Made by a program: the position numbers and the translations under genes. A DNA stretch of 64,000 nucleotides from NCBI GenBank assembly GCA_024693065.1, contig JAILLP010000016.1:62001-126000 (forward strand), in the 5' to 3' direction. The notes under the pieces were generated by a model, which was given only the letters and a program-made list of their open reading frames with translations, did no database searches and was not told where the DNA came from. Shown here one piece after another: positions 17,281-25,629 of the stretch (within the stretch, counting starts at the first letter, position 1; each line of letters begins with the position of its first letter). This DNA comes from Paludibacteraceae bacterium (GTDB lineage: Bacteria; Bacteroidota; Bacteroidia; Bacteroidales; Paludibacteraceae).

Positions 17281-19017
17281 TCACCAAATGAAGGCTTCCT
17301 TCCCATTTACCAGATACATTCCCGCTGGAAGTTTGATGGATTTATGTTCGCCACTCTCCATGTGGAATCGGCGCACGATTTGTCCGTATATCGTGTAAAT
17401 TTGAATGTCTAAATCTTCTTCCACCCAGAGAAATAGTAAATCCCGGCCTCCTGACACCTTTAGGTTAGATTTTTCCGCTTGGGAGAAGGGGTTGATCGTT
17501 GTGCTTTCTATCCAATTGAAGTAGATGGAAACATCACCTCCTGGCATTTGGAACTTTATTTGATCGTTTGTCGTCATTACAGGTATAGTGTCCTGTTTAT
17601 ACATAGCTACTACGTTATATAGGATATATCCCGAATCGGGTATGAGTGTCAGTGTCACTTCGTTTCCTTCAGCGAAGGCCAGTAAGTCCTCTTTTATTAC
17701 GCCATGGAAATTATAGACCAATACGTTATGGAAAAAAGCCTGGGAATCTGAGAATGATGGCAAGCTGCTATCATTTAGGCATTCCCAATGGGAGAACGGG
17801 GTGTTGTGCTGGTCATTTACCCATTGGTTTAAATCCGCAGTGAGTTGTGGTAAGCTATCCAAGGAGACTATTCCGCAGTCTTTGATGAATCCGGTATTCT
17901 CCGCCATTAGATCAGAAGCTTCTCCGATCACATAGCTATGGTTCAAGTTACCCTCATTGGTCCCTACCAGGGAGCCGCCAGATTCTGGCACAAGGACCTT
18001 CCCCGAATTGTATACGTTAAAGATGTCTCCAATGGAATTATTCACGCCAACCACGCCTCCTGCTTGCGAGATGGAAGCGGACACCTCTCCGGTGTTGTAG
18101 CAATTATAAATATATCCATCGACTCCGTCAAAGCCACCATTATAACCGACTAGTCCTCCCGCCTGTTCGTTTGCGTTCAGGTCGCCGTTGTTGAAATTGT
18201 TGAAGACGAGTCCATCGTTTCTACCTGTAATTCCGCCGACTTTTTTCCTTCCGGAAACAAAGGCGGTATTGGAACAGTTTTGGATGATTCCCATGGGAAC
18301 ATTATGGCAATTGCTGCCGGAGGAGATACCCCCGTTGTAGCCAGTCAAACCTCCTGCTCCATTGTATCCGTATATCTCCCCTGAGTTTTCACAACCATAT
18401 AATCCGCCATAATTATAGCCACAAATGCCCCCTGTTGTAAGCGTGCTTTGAATAGTTGCCTTGTTTTTACAGTTTTTGATGATACCAAAATTACCGCCCA
18501 CGATACCTCCGGCACATTTGTACGCCTCCACTTCTCCGCCTATGACTTCGCAATTGGAGATTTTCCCACCGTTTGCGCCTGCCAGCATACCAGCCCAAAA
18601 GGAAGCGTACATGACACCTTCCACTTTCAGGTTGGAAATGCTCCCTTGGGGCCCGATGTGCCCAAATAATCCTTTGTAGTTTACCCCTCCGGATCTTGAG
18701 TAAAGGTTGCTTATCGTATGGCCATCACCATCGAAGGAACCTTCAAAGTAGGTGTCAATTGACCCTATCGAATTCCAATCTCCCAGAGAGACGTTGCATA
18801 CGGAGGACATATCAATGTCATTGATTAGCTTGAAATGAAGATTTTCACATTCATTCCCTCTGTTGACTTTTTGTGCGAGCTGTTGTAAATCGGCGGCTGA
18901 TTTTATGAGATAGGGAGAATATTCTGTTCCTTCTCCCTCCCATGATTGAGCGAAAGAGGGGACAGTTGATAATAGTACCCCGATAATTGCAAAAAATCTT
19001 TGTGTCAGCTTAATCAT
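17281..19017 (-). CDS. secreted GLUG-repeat surface protein
   Basis: A 578-residue protein with a signal peptide (about 1-23, PSFAQ). The opening WEGEGTEYSPYLIKSAADL and FEGSFDGDGHTISNLY are typical of bacterial GLUG-motif proteins. Roughly eight glycine-rich GLUG repeats follow between residues 95 and 370 (for example GGIVGGNFGIIKNCKNKA), probably forming a right-handed beta-solenoid. A short beta domain comes next and the tail ends IYTIYGQIVRRF, then LPAGMYLVNGKEAFIW, which resembles a divergent T9SS signal without the usual PNP motif. The role is likely adhesive or binding. It lies 15 bases after the glycerophosphodiesterase gene and is probably cotranscribed. Confidence 0.8.
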   Translation of the reverse strand: MIKLTQRFFAIIGVLLSTVPSFAQSWEGEGTEYSPYLIKSAADLQQLAQKVNRGNECENLHFKLINDIDMSSVCNVSLGDWNSIGSIDTYFEGSFDGDGHTISNLYSRSGGVNYKGLFGHIGPQGSISNLKVEGVMYASFWAGMLAGANGGKISNCEVIGGEVEAYKCAGGIVGGNFGIIKNCKNKATIQSTLTTGGICGYNYGGLYGCENSGEIYGYNGAGGLTGYNGGISSGSNCHNVPMGIIQNCSNTAFVSGRKKVGGITGRNDGLVFNNFNNGDLNANEQAGGLVGYNGGFDGVDGYIYNCYNTGEVSASISQAGGVVGVNNSIGDIFNVYNSGKVLVPESGGSLVGTNEGNLNHSYVIGEASDLMAENTGFIKDCGIVSLDSLPQLTADLNQWVNDQHNTPFSHWECLNDSSLPSFSDSQAFFHNVLVYNFHGVIKEDLLAFAEGNEVTLTLIPDSGYILYNVVAMYKQDTIPVMTTNDQIKFQMPGGDVSIYFNWIESTTINPFSQAEKSNLKVSGGRDLLFLWVEEDLDIQIYTIYGQIVRRFHMESGEHKSIKLPAGMYLVNGKEAFIW

Positions 19018-19032
19018 GATCTCTCTTTTTAT

Positions 19033-19809
19033 TTATTCATCCCAATTAAATCTTCCTGTTTGCGGGTTGTAGTAATCCGTATAAATCAGATCGATGTCTT
19101 TCCCTAGATGCTCGTCGACAAAATCCTTCGAATTGCTCGTATACATTGCTACCTTAAAAGGCATCAGACATCTTAGGCGTGATATTTCCTTGAAATTATC
19201 GTTTGTATCATCCACAATGAAATCAATTCTGGCTGTGCCATCCAGAAGATTTTCGACAATGAGCCATGCGAGATTCTCTGCACGTTGAGAATACATCGGA
19301 TGATATCCCACTTCCCTTAAGCGAATGAAATCCTCCATGGAAAACGCTTCCACATAGACTCTGTCCCTGATCCCCGACAAACTGCGGTCTAGTATGTCCA
19401 CGTTCGATATTTTGTCTGTTATTAGAAAAACTGAGGGGTGTTCCAGTAGAATTTCCACCACCTCATCGATGGTTATAGGGGTGTGTTTCCCACAAATGAG
19501 CTCGGATTTGAAGGATTCAACGGAAAACATGCTGTCGCCTAATTCCGGTCGTCTTGTGTTTATGTGAAAACTTTTCCAATCATGGGATGCCACAAGAATC
19601 CCTTCGGATGTCGTGTCCATGTCTATCTCTATAAATGTATATCCACGCTCGATGGATTGAAGTATAGCTTCTTTGCTATTGCTATAGGTGCAATTTTCTA
19701 TCACGCCAGCCGCACCTCCTCCATGTGCGATGTAATTGGGGAAAGTTTGTGCGTTTACGTGTAGCGTATGCAGCACTATGAATAATATTATAAGAGTAAG
19801 TTTATTCAT
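19033..19809 (-). CDS. secreted glycerophosphodiester phosphodiesterase-like protein
   Basis: The open frame extends to 19941, but the ATG at 19809 gives a proper signal peptide (MNKLTLIILFIVLHTLHVNA), so I use a 258-residue protein. It has the GDPD TIM-barrel motifs: H29 in IAHGGG, E61 and D63 in FIEIDMD, and H76 in VASHDW. The first motif reads HGGG where classical enzymes have HRG, a variant in periplasmic or surface GDPD-like proteins of polysaccharide loci. The likely substrate class is glycerophosphodiesters or teichoic-type polymers; the real one is unknown. It leads a two-gene unit with the GLUG protein. Confidence 0.82.
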   Translation of the reverse strand: MNKLTLIILFIVLHTLHVNAQTFPNYIAHGGGAAGVIENCTYSNSKEAILQSIERGYTFIEIDMDTTSEGILVASHDWKSFHINTRRPELGDSMFSVESFKSELICGKHTPITIDEVVEILLEHPSVFLITDKISNVDILDRSLSGIRDRVYVEAFSMEDFIRLREVGYHPMYSQRAENLAWLIVENLLDGTARIDFIVDDTNDNFKEISRLRCLMPFKVAMYTSNSKDFVDEHLGKDIDLIYTDYYNPQTGRFNWDE

Positions 19810-19900
19810 ACATTCAGTAGTTTGGTTCAAATAATTCCGCACAAAAATAAAAAAATAATTTCTGTGGCGTATTTCTTGTTGTATTTTTCGCATCCTTATC

Positions 19901-19929
19901 TTGTATTTCGAAATAAGATTGTATATTTG
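19901..19929 (+). promoter_or_regulatory. Bacteroidota-type promoter for the 19983 lipoprotein gene
   Basis: TTG (19901-19903) and TATATTTG (19922-19929) are 18 bases apart. Initiation near 19936 would leave a leader of about 47 bases. Confidence 0.55.
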
Positions 19930-19982
19930 TGGTGCATTCAACCATTTGTGAATGTGGTATTTATTGTAATTAAACTATTATT

Positions 19983-20504
19983 ATGAGACACTTTATCGCT
20001 TTAGGGGCAACATTCTTCATGTGTGTTGTTGCCCTCTGTTCTTGTGAAAAGGGAGGCGAAGAAATTGCGGAGGATCAATCCCTGAAACGCTTAATCGTTG
20101 TGAATGGCGTTAATTATCATGCTACGGATACGTATTTATCCATGGAATCTGGTTTGAATTTCAGAGCTATCACCACAGATAAGGAGTTGACGGTTAATCT
20201 TGTGATGAAAGAGTCTGAGTTGAATAAGGAATATGACCTCAACGTGGGTGAAAATTGTGGGGCCAATTACCTGCAGGTGCTCTTCTCCAATTTGAGCATG
20301 GAGAGCTATTCTGTCGCGACAATGGGACCTAATAGCTTGAATGTCATCAATGAGTGGGGGGCATCCGAACTCCGTGAGTTAAGAAGCGCGAATGCGAAGA
20401 TTAGCTCGAACGAAGATGGAACCTATTCCGTGTCTATTACGGCGGAAGGGGATGGATTATCGTTTAAATTGGATTATAACGACAAAATAGACCACATTGA
20501 TTAA
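19983..20504 (+). CDS. small lipoprotein of unknown function
   Basis: A 173-residue protein with a lipoprotein signal; the modified cysteine is probably C21 in VVALCSC. The acidic residues after it (EKGGEE) would fit a Bacteroidota surface-lipoprotein export signal, rich in acidic residues. The mature part looks all-beta, with repeated short strands and a C-terminus rich in aspartate. I recognise no family. It is monocistronic and divergent from the glycerophosphodiesterase unit. Confidence 0.7.
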   Translation: MRHFIALGATFFMCVVALCSCEKGGEEIAEDQSLKRLIVVNGVNYHATDTYLSMESGLNFRAITTDKELTVNLVMKESELNKEYDLNVGENCGANYLQVLFSNLSMESYSVATMGPNSLNVINEWGASELRELRSANAKISSNEDGTYSVSITAEGDGLSFKLDYNDKIDHID

Positions 20505-20778
20505 ACGTTGTTGTAGAAATCATCGGGTCATATTGTTGTTCTATAGATTCTCCATTTTTTAATTGAAAATCGGTCTCGACACGTTGACGAAGGTTTTCTA
20601 TGCCTTTGTCTTTGTTCTGTCATTCCATTGTTTTTCAACTACTTATGGTAATCATGTCGCATCATTTCCCCGCATGGTTGTCAAATTGTTTCTCCTGAAT
20701 ATTCTTCTTTTGGGCAGGAATCGATCCCACCGAAGTCTGTGGGCGGAGCATGCATGTACTAAAAAAGTCTTTCATTGA

Positions 20779-20808
20779 TTGCATTTCTGGTTGTTTTTTT
20801 TAACTTTG
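20779..20808 (+). promoter_or_regulatory. Bacteroidota-type promoter for the 20873 lipoprotein gene
   Basis: TTG (20779-20781) and TAACTTTG (20801-20808) are separated by 19 bases. Initiation near 20815 leaves a leader of about 58 bases. The rest of the 20505-20872 gap shows no gene: a 71-codon open frame at 20563-20778 begins with TTG and has no supporting feature. Confidence 0.65.
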
Positions 20809-20872
20809 TATAGAGTCGTAATGAATTATTACGGGAATGTTATTTGTTGAAATACTTAAAAAGTGCTTGTTT

Positions 20873-21361
20873 ATGAAAATTCTATGTAAAAATATCATCG
20901 CTCTTTTGCTGTCGGTGATGTTCGTTAGCAGTTTTTCTTCCTGTCAGAAGGAGGAGGAGATGGAAAGAATGATTCTTACTGGCGTATGTTGGGAAGGTGT
21001 TCTACCTCTTAAGGAATACTATGGGCAGGAGAATTACTTCAGCAGATTTTTCTTCTATGAAGAGAATGGCTTCAAATATGGCTACGAGGAATTTTATTAT
21101 AAGGGTGAGTATCAGAGAACCTATGAGTTCGAGTGGTATTGGCTGGACGACGCTTATAGCGTTGTTGCGCTGAACTATGGAGGACGTTGGCAATCGGATA
21201 TCGCTTGCATCGATATCACCAAAACAACGAGTAATTATATCTATGGATATTATTTCATGGATATAGCCGATTATTGGAATTATAAGGATGGACATCTTAG
21301 TCAGAGAAGCGACCTCTATTTCGAGTTAAAGCATGTTGGTTCTTCGAGACATCAGGAGTAG
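20873..21361 (+). CDS. small lipoprotein of unknown function
   Basis: Starting at the ATG at 20873 the protein has 162 residues and a clear lipoprotein signal, with C24 in SSFSSC followed by acidic QKEEE, as in surface-exposed Bacteroidota lipoproteins. The mature part is rich in tyrosine, tryptophan and glutamate (for example YYGQENYF and FEWYWLDD) and is probably a small beta-sandwich or lipocalin-like fold. No family is recognised. It does not resemble the neighbouring lipoprotein at 19983 beyond the signal. Confidence 0.7.
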   Translation: MKILCKNIIALLLSVMFVSSFSSCQKEEEMERMILTGVCWEGVLPLKEYYGQENYFSRFFFYEENGFKYGYEEFYYKGEYQRTYEFEWYWLDDAYSVVALNYGGRWQSDIACIDITKTTSNYIYGYYFMDIADYWNYKDGHLSQRSDLYFELKHVGSSRHQE

Positions 21362-21427
21362 GTCATTCCTCTGATGATGGTTGATTCGTCTGATGGGGGC
21401 AACCCCTTTCTGTAGGCGAACGGATTC

Positions 21428-22168
21428 TCAGATACCTGGGTGGTAGTTGCGGAGCTCTTTCCTGAGTTCTTTCGAGATCCCTCCGGTGAAGGAGTCCACA
21501 AGCGCCCAGAAACGATCACTGTGGTTCATCTCCACAGTATGGCATAACTCGTGAATTAGAACATAATCTATCAAATGTTGTGGAAGCCGCATCAGGTATA
21601 AATTCAGACTGATGTGGCTTTCTTTTGTGCAACTGCCCCATATGGACCGCACATTGCGGATGCGGCAGCTTACATATCGTAGACCACATCTTTGTGCGAT
21701 ATACGATAGCCTTTCCGGCAAAACACGTTTCGCTTCCGCCATCATGGCTCGTTCTATCACCTTCCGGATGAGTGTCTGGACATTGTCCGTCTTTATGTCG
21801 ACGCTCCTCGGGCATGAAATGGTGAGCACCCCATCTTTCAATGACGACTGAAAATGGACGCCCTCCACCCGCACAATACGCACCGTAAACGTCAATGTCT
21901 TGTACTCACTTGTCTCATCTAATTCTGCCACCTGGTTTTTAGACAACCGTTCCTCATTCTTTTTCAGCGCATTTTTTATCCACTCCCTTTTCTTATCCAA
22001 GAAAAAAAGTGCATCCCTCAAGGTGTTCCGCCTGGGAACAACCAGTATAATCTGCTTCGGTTTTATCCTAATGGATATATATTTCGCCCTTATGCTATAG
22101 GAAACAGTAACTTTTCCAATCCCCTCCACCTCTATTTCTTCTTCCTTATAGCCCATGTCATCCTCCAT
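21428..22168 (-). CDS. YgjP-type zinc metallopeptidase (DUF45/WLM-like)
   Basis: A 246-residue protein of the YgjP/DUF45 family of putative zinc metallopeptidases. The zinc site is clear: H206-E-L-C-H210 and a third ligand H216 in MNHSDRFW. The N-terminal half holds the family strands around YSIRAKYISIRIKP and VRSIWGSC. It has no signal peptide and is probably cytoplasmic. Family members are often linked to restriction or DNA repair loci, but nothing of that kind is adjacent. A TATATTTG box lies just upstream on the minus strand (22195-22188). Confidence 0.88.
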   Translation of the reverse strand: MEDDMGYKEEEIEVEGIGKVTVSYSIRAKYISIRIKPKQIILVVPRRNTLRDALFFLDKKREWIKNALKKNEERLSKNQVAELDETSEYKTLTFTVRIVRVEGVHFQSSLKDGVLTISCPRSVDIKTDNVQTLIRKVIERAMMAEAKRVLPERLSYIAQRCGLRYVSCRIRNVRSIWGSCTKESHISLNLYLMRLPQHLIDYVLIHELCHTVEMNHSDRFWALVDSFTGGISKELRKELRNYHPGI

Positions 22169-22245
22169 TAATTACTCAATATATATACAAATATAGTTGA
22201 TTATCAGATATGTAAAAAATAATATTAAAAAATAACCAGAAAAAA

Positions 22246-22276
22246 TTTGCCACTTCAAGAAAAGTCCCTACCTTTG
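22246..22276 (+). promoter_or_regulatory. consensus Bacteroidota promoter for tRNA-Phe
   Basis: TTTG (22246-22249), 19 bases, then TACCTTTG (22269-22276). Both boxes match the TTTG-N19-TAnnTTTG consensus exactly. Initiation would be near 22283, about 14 bases before the mature tRNA. Confidence 0.85.
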
Positions 22277-22296
22277 CAGAGCAAAAACAAAAAGTT

Positions 22297-22369
22297 GGTG
22301 CCATAGCTCAGTTGGTAGAGCAAAGGACTGAAAATCCTTGTGTCCCCGGTTCGATTCCTGGTGGTACCA
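22297..22369 (+). tRNA. tRNA-Phe (GAA)
   Basis: The 73-base cloverleaf is complete: acceptor GGTGCCA/TGGTACC, D-stem GCTC/GAGC, anticodon stem AAGGA/TCCTT with loop CTGAAAA (anticodon GAA), and T-loop TTCGATT. The 3' CCA is not encoded; the discriminator A is followed by CAC. The T-stem CCCGG/CCTGG contains one C-U mismatch at its middle pair. Confidence 0.97.
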
Positions 22370-22376
22370 CACAAAA

Positions 22377-22408
22377 AAGGCTGATTCCTAAAGGAGTCGG
22401 CCTTTTTT
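22377..22408 (+). terminator. terminator after tRNA-Phe
   Basis: The stem AAGGCTGATTCC / GGAGTCGGCCTT with a TAAA loop is followed by a run of six T. Confidence 0.9.
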
Positions 22409-22521
22409 CGTTAGAACCAATGTGATCTTCGTTGGAATAGTAAAATCTACAAGTCCATCCAGCCAGAAATATTCTTTTCATTTATCTTCTTATGGAGACA
22501 GGTTTGTATTCCCTGATAAAA

Positions 22522-22556
22522 AAAGAAAGCCACCCGAATGGAATGGCTTTTCTTTT
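22522..22556 (-). terminator. terminator after the CHASE2-caspase operon
   Basis: The stem AAAGCCA/TGGCTTT is flanked by A-rich and T-rich tracts on both sides, so it can work in both directions. On the minus strand it ends the 22662-23540 gene, about 105 bases after its stop. No gene is seen between 22409 and 22661. Confidence 0.7.
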
Positions 22557-22661
22557 TAAAAAACGCAAATTAGAACTAAACTACAAATTTATAAGGAAAG
22601 CATTTCACAACGCCATTAAGTATAGTACAAAAAGCGTGCCAAACTTTCCAAATCGATAAAT

Positions 22662-23540
22662 TTATTGTTTTACTTCAATTTTTTTACAATAAACACCTAC
22701 AGGATAATTGGACGACTGAACCTTGGAAGCATCCGCCTTATCGAAGTACTTCATCACCTGACGGAGGTCATATGGCACCTCTGTCGCGATGAGGATCAGA
22801 TTGTCGATTCCTACTGGCTCGGAGAACTCCACAGGGTACGTGGTCAAATCGATCGTACAATTGCCAGGGATGAGCAGGTGGGACATCGTCGTGGCATCGT
22901 CGATTGGTAAGCAGTCATACTTCTCACCGTTCTTGTTGATGTCGAGGATGTTCACGTACAACGGGGTGTCGCTGCTATTCTTGATTCTGAAGACAGCCTG
23001 GCTATCCAAGGCTACAACGCCCTCCAACTCGGCCTTAGTTCTTCTGTCGAGGATAGAGAATGAGATGGCGTAATCGGTCTTGGCATTGTTCATGGAGCCC
23101 AATGGACTACCATTGTGCTTAGCCAAAATAGCTTTTGCGATATCGTTCTCGATAATATCTCCACGGTAGGTACAACCGGCGGCCTCATGGCTGATTCTAT
23201 CCGATCCTCCGTTGAAAAGTGATTTGGAGGCATGGGAGACGAAGTTGGAGGCATAGCTCTGCTTGCTCTTGTAGTTGGCGATCAGCTCGCTCACCTTCTG
23301 ACCGTTGTTCTGGGAGATGGAATAGATCTTCTCCGCCTTACGGTCGATGAAAGACAACGCAGAGTTGTTATCCACACGGATCATATCCGTCAGCTGGAGC
23401 GGATCTCTCTTCTGTAGAGCCACCCACTTCCCGTTCGCTTGCTTCTCCGCCTTTCCGATGACGGAGTAGACGTAGATATCTTGTGCGCAGACGAGGCTAA
23501 CCAGCATCGACAAAAGCGCTATCAAAAAACTTTTCTTCAT
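22662..23540 (-). CDS. secreted FecR/DUF4384-like protein, partner of the caspase
   Basis: A 292-residue protein with a signal peptide (about 1-19, LVCAQ). Residues 20-80 resemble a FecR-like strand region (YVYSVIGKAEKQANGKW). The C-terminal half has the look of a DUF4384 domain, with VFRIKNSSDTPLYVNIL then a PIDDAT segment and IATEVPYDLRQV. DUF4384 modules commonly accompany caspase-like peptidases in Bacteroidota. No enzyme motif is visible. It is the third gene of the unit, 63 bases after the caspase, and ends at a terminator. A role as a periplasmic binding or reporting partner is an inference from context. Confidence 0.65.
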   Translation of the reverse strand: MKKSFLIALLSMLVSLVCAQDIYVYSVIGKAEKQANGKWVALQKRDPLQLTDMIRVDNNSALSFIDRKAEKIYSISQNNGQKVSELIANYKSKQSYASNFVSHASKSLFNGGSDRISHEAAGCTYRGDIIENDIAKAILAKHNGSPLGSMNNAKTDYAISFSILDRRTKAELEGVVALDSQAVFRIKNSSDTPLYVNILDINKNGEKYDCLPIDDATTMSHLLIPGNCTIDLTTYPVEFSEPVGIDNLILIATEVPYDLRQVMKYFDKADASKVQSSNYPVGVYCKKIEVKQ

Positions 23541-23603
23541 ATTAAACTCCTTTCTTATTAATGTATACTAATATACTAAAATTAGTGCAAAACACATGCC
23601 AAA

Positions 23604-25625
23604 CTATTTCTTCTCGAAGAGGATGAAGTTACCCTGTCTGTTCTCGAAGATAGGCATTTGCCTTCCGTTGGTCGCTTGCCTTACCTGGTTGCGGATGTAG
23701 AGCTCCAAAGCATCCAACGTGATGTTTCCTTCCTCATCGACTGCCTTACCCTTTATACCTTCGAGCAATGCCTTCGTGAAGATACCGTTCTCCCACTGCT
23801 CGGACTCGTTGGACTTCTGCGCCTCGGTGCTGGAGTAGAATCCGATGATGTCAGGCTCTGCCATGGAGAAGGTCTCGGCGGCACCTCTGATGCCATACAT
23901 CGAACCTGAGTGGCACGCATCCATGAAGATGATGATCTTACATTTCTTGTCCTTCATTCTCTTCAAAGCGCTACGGATGATATCGAAGTCGACCGCGGAA
24001 GAGAAGAGGTCATTGCTCTCCGCATTGCATGACAGGAAGTAAGTCTCCGCACCCTCTTTCGCACCATGTCCGGAGAAGAAGAGGAGGATCACATCACCTT
24101 GACTTGCTGAGTTCACCAAAGTGGAAAGTCCCTTCTTGATGTTCTTGTCGGAAGCGCCCTTGTCCTGAATCAGGTTTGCGGTCTTCAACGATTGGTATTG
24201 AGACAAGTTGCAGGTCTTCACCGTATTCATGAAGTCTGCCGCATCTTTCGCCGCATGCTGTAATCTCAAGTCGGCTTGGTCATAATCGCTCACACCGACA
24301 GCAAAGACATGCAATGCTGGTTTCGGACGGTCGCCACGGTAGTGCAGCAACACAACCGCAGGGTCGCTATTTTGTCCTCTGTTATCCTTTGCGATCAATT
24401 GCACGCGGCAATCGCTCACACGTGGCAATGTAAGGGTAATTTGTTTTCCAACACGTTTCACCCCTTTTGTACGTGGCATCAACTCACCATTGATGTAGGC
24501 GATGATCTCCGGCTCACTACCGTCATGGGTGGAAGTCTCGTAGGTGAAAGTAACCTCAGGAGAGGAGTATTGTGAACCATCCTTAGGCGACAAGATCTTA
24601 ATGGTCGGCGCACCCTCCACGACATGTGTGACAGTCGGCGTAGGATCCGGTTTGGTCGGCGTAGTATTACCACCCGTAGGTTTGGTCGGTGTAGGGTCAG
24701 GTCTCTTCTGAGGCTCCTGTGCCGCAAGATTAGGCGTCTTATAAGCGAACGATTCCAAGTTAGGCACCAATGAGGAAGAGACTCTTCCCTTCGGGTTATT
24801 GGCTTGCCACTTATTCGCTGCTGCCTTAGCCGCATTCATATCGGCGAATGTTGGCTTAACGACGAAGTTACCGGCACGGTCGATGGCACCCCATTTCCCT
24901 TTGTATTTCACGACAGCAAAATTGCATGTTGCGCTGAAGAGTGCAGTCTTGTCGACGTTCTCGAACACTGGCTTCATGGTCCAGTTTCCTAAATAGTTGA
25001 TGAAACCGATCTTTTTCACGCCGTTCTTCAAACCGATATAGATGTTATCTCCCAATACGGCCTTCATCTCCCACTCCTTGACAGCCTTGCGGACATCCTC
25101 CTTCGAAGTGAAATATGGGTTGATGGCCATCACACCTTCACGGTCCACTGCACCCCATTGTTTGTCGAGTTTCACAATGGCATAACTTTTTCCCTTGTCG
25201 AATGTATATTCGTTATCTATCTCCTCGTAGATAGGGCGGAAATACATTTCACCGGTATAATCCACGAATCCCCACTTGTTCTTGGTATTGTCATAGACCG
25301 CATATAGGAAAACGCTTCTGTCACCACCCTTAACAGCCAACTTGGCGGCACGGAGAGCCATTTCCTTGGTCACGAATACCGGCTTGCAATAATACTTCCC
25401 ATCTGTCGCGATGGCACCCCATTTGCCTTGGTACTGTACGATCGCATATCTTTTCCCGCCGAATGCGTTATACTGGTCGTAGTTCTCATAAATAGGTTGA
25501 ATGACCCATGTGGAACCATTCATGAAACCCCATTTTCCTGTCTTAGTGCTTCTGTTCGCTTTTTGCGCCGGCGCATAGGCGACGGACAAGGCTAACAGAC
25601 ACAATGTCAATAAGTACTTCTTCAT
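23604..25625 (-). CDS. secreted WG-repeat caspase-like peptidase (C14)
   Basis: A 673-residue protein with a signal peptide (about 1-20, YAPAQ). Several WG repeats fill residues 28-270 (for example KWGFMNGSTWVIQPIYE, KWGAIDRAGNFVVKPTF). A proline/threonine-rich linker (about 305-335) and an Ig-like domain (about 340-430) follow, then a C14 caspase domain from about residue 433 to the end. The catalytic dyad is intact: H520 in FFSGHG and C571 in DACHSG. Caspase homologues of bacteria often cut after basic residues, but specificity cannot be read here. It starts 4 bases after the stop of the CHASE2 gene. An exported caspase with a ligand-binding-like N-terminus is unusual. Confidence 0.9.
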   Translation of the reverse strand: MKKYLLTLCLLALSVAYAPAQKANRSTKTGKWGFMNGSTWVIQPIYENYDQYNAFGGKRYAIVQYQGKWGAIATDGKYYCKPVFVTKEMALRAAKLAVKGGDRSVFLYAVYDNTKNKWGFVDYTGEMYFRPIYEEIDNEYTFDKGKSYAIVKLDKQWGAVDREGVMAINPYFTSKEDVRKAVKEWEMKAVLGDNIYIGLKNGVKKIGFINYLGNWTMKPVFENVDKTALFSATCNFAVVKYKGKWGAIDRAGNFVVKPTFADMNAAKAAANKWQANNPKGRVSSSLVPNLESFAYKTPNLAAQEPQKRPDPTPTKPTGGNTTPTKPDPTPTVTHVVEGAPTIKILSPKDGSQYSSPEVTFTYETSTHDGSEPEIIAYINGELMPRTKGVKRVGKQITLTLPRVSDCRVQLIAKDNRGQNSDPAVVLLHYRGDRPKPALHVFAVGVSDYDQADLRLQHAAKDAADFMNTVKTCNLSQYQSLKTANLIQDKGASDKNIKKGLSTLVNSASQGDVILLFFSGHGAKEGAETYFLSCNAESNDLFSSAVDFDIIRSALKRMKDKKCKIIIFMDACHSGSMYGIRGAAETFSMAEPDIIGFYSSTEAQKSNESEQWENGIFTKALLEGIKGKAVDEEGNITLDALELYIRNQVRQATNGRQMPIFENRQGNFILFEKK

Positions 25626-25629
25626 TTTT

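Noticed and set aside
19810-19941. 44-residue N-terminal extension of the glycerophosphodiesterase
   Set aside because: It would bury the signal peptide that begins at 19809.
20563-20778. 71-codon open frame between the two lipoproteins
   Set aside because: Begins with TTG, no promoter or recognisable feature, and overlaps the promoter of the next gene.
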